Shown: positions 43,315 through 44,124 of the stretch, piece after piece
Layout of the letters: the number at the start of each line of letters is the position of its first letter
Numbering within the stretch: the first letter of the stretch is position 1
Assembly (NCBI RefSeq): GCF_913020055.1
Contig: NZ_CAJWCF010000030.1
Coordinates: 1 to 44,124, forward strand
Direction: 5' to 3'
Source: an uncultured Paraglaciecola sp.
Lineage (GTDB): Bacteria > Pseudomonadota > Gammaproteobacteria > Enterobacterales > Alteromonadaceae
Length of the DNA: 44,124 nt
Program-made: the position numbers and the translations under genes
Notes under the pieces: model-generated
The model's database searches: none
What the model saw: the letters and a program-made list of their open reading frames with translations, nothing else
What the model was told of the DNA's origin: nothing

Positions 43315-44091
43315 ATGATCAAATTCATCATCAAATGGGCATGTGTTTTTGCGTTCTCAATATCGGCAGCGCAAGCTGATAATGTTTGGGTTATTCATGC
43401 TGGTGGCGTGTTAGCTATTCCAGGAGATGCGCCACTTACTAAGCAGACTATCGTTATCCGTGATGATGTGATTGAGCGTATTGAAGCTGGATATATTTTA
43501 CCAAAAGATGTCGAACCCACGGCAAAATTAATTGACTTAAAAGATAAATTTGTACTGCCTGGGCTGATGGATATGCACGTTCATCTTTTGGGTGAGTTAA
43601 GCAAAACCAGTAGAACCGATATACTCTACACCACCCAATCAATGGAGGCGCTGATAGGTGCCCATTACGCTAATAAGACATTAATGGCTGGCTTCACCAC
43701 AGTGCGTGATCTAGGCGGTAACCCCGAGGCAATTTACGCACTTCGAGATGCTGTTGCTAAAAACCTTGTTCCGGGTCCCCGTATTTTTGCCGCAGGCAGT
43801 GCGTTGGCAGCCACCGGAGGCCATGGAGATATCGATGGCATTAAACCAGAACTACTTAAGTTATGGACACCAGAAACTATATGCGACGGCCCCTATGAAT
43901 GTCGTAAAGCCGCGCGTCATGCCATTAAGATGGGAGCTGACTGGATCAAGATCACCGCAACCGGTGGTGTCCTGTCTGACACAGCAACAGGTACTGATCA
44001 ACAAATGACGGATGATGAGTTACAAGAGATTGTCCGTACTGCCCATGGATTAATGGTATGGACCCTCTCCTCCCATAACGGCTTCAAATGA
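43315..44091 (+). pseudogene. exported amidohydrolase, interrupted C-terminally near the window edge
   Basis: The frame has a signal peptide (MIKFIIKWACVFAFSISAAQA) and the N-terminal half of a metal-dependent amidohydrolase: KFVLPGLMDMHVHLLGE with the HxH metal site, GFTTVRDLGG, GPRIFAAGSALAATGGHGD, and ADWIKITATGGVLSD with the carboxylated-Lys position, then DELQEIVRTAHGL. After that, where the family continues with a His-x-His segment, the sequence becomes MVWTLSSHNGFK and stops; no other frame restores the family. A full enzyme needs about 420 residues; this has 258. Insertion or recombination at about 44055 is the likely cause, but only 70 nt remain in view. The ATG at 43315 has AAGGG upstream. 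Confidence 0.75.
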
Positions 44092-44124
44092 GCCAAGATA
44101 GTGGTTGTTAAAATCGACTATCAA

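Overview
The window looks like a chromosomal segment of a marine gammaproteobacterium of the order Alteromonadales, most likely family Alteromonadaceae (Paraglaciecola/Glaciecola/Alteromonas relatives). Support comes from the low-to-moderate GC, the ispD-ispF-truD-pcm-nlpD-rpoS and rppH-ptsP-thyA blocks, and protein sequences close to but distinct from the enteric ones. No rRNA, tRNA, CRISPR array, prophage or complete insertion sequence was seen.

Layout. 1-6086 (minus): a cell-division, isoprenoid and stress block (ftsB, ispD, ispF, truD, pcm, a DUF368 lipid-carrier transporter, nlpD and the first 65 codons of rpoS), with a YgiM-like SH3 protein upstream; surE is not at its usual place. 6289-10660 (plus): a CYTH triphosphatase with a worn CHAD region, then an acetolactate-synthase-like ThDP enzyme paired with an aldehyde dehydrogenase. 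10711-18691: mutH facing rppH-ptsP-thyA (lgt absent from between ptsP and thyA), a receiver-CheC protein paired with a PAS-GGDEF cyclase, and an AmpG-like permease. 18754-25701: small conserved proteins, a DUF3530 protein without a convincing start codon, a GNAT acetyltransferase, a decayed rluA remnant directly behind rapA, a 41-bp palindrome with a competing hairpin, and a PIN-PhoH ATPase.

25966-30457 is a compact operon joining a gluconokinase to a nickel-pincer racemase/epimerase (larA) and all three cofactor genes (larC, larE, larB). It probably forms a sugar-acid epimerisation and phosphorylation module, and it is the most interesting metabolic unit here. 30502-33186 holds a transglutaminase-like exported protein, a CPXCG zinc-ribbon-type protein, a GST and a DUF3010 protein. 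33365-33880 has the form of a single integron gene cassette (a TonB-C lipoprotein followed by an attC-like fold) with no integrase nearby.

34359-38064 (minus) is a run of membrane protein, exported RidA, PhyH-type dioxygenase and a choice-of-anchor I lipoprotein. 38203-41562 is a GbsR/MarR regulator followed by a short-Q-loop (CioAB-like) bd oxidase and a small membrane protein; a 20-bp-arm perfect palindrome abuts the regulator start codon and is a strong operator candidate. The window ends with a periplasmic binding-type protein and an exported amidohydrolase whose reading frame breaks off abnormally just before the window edge.
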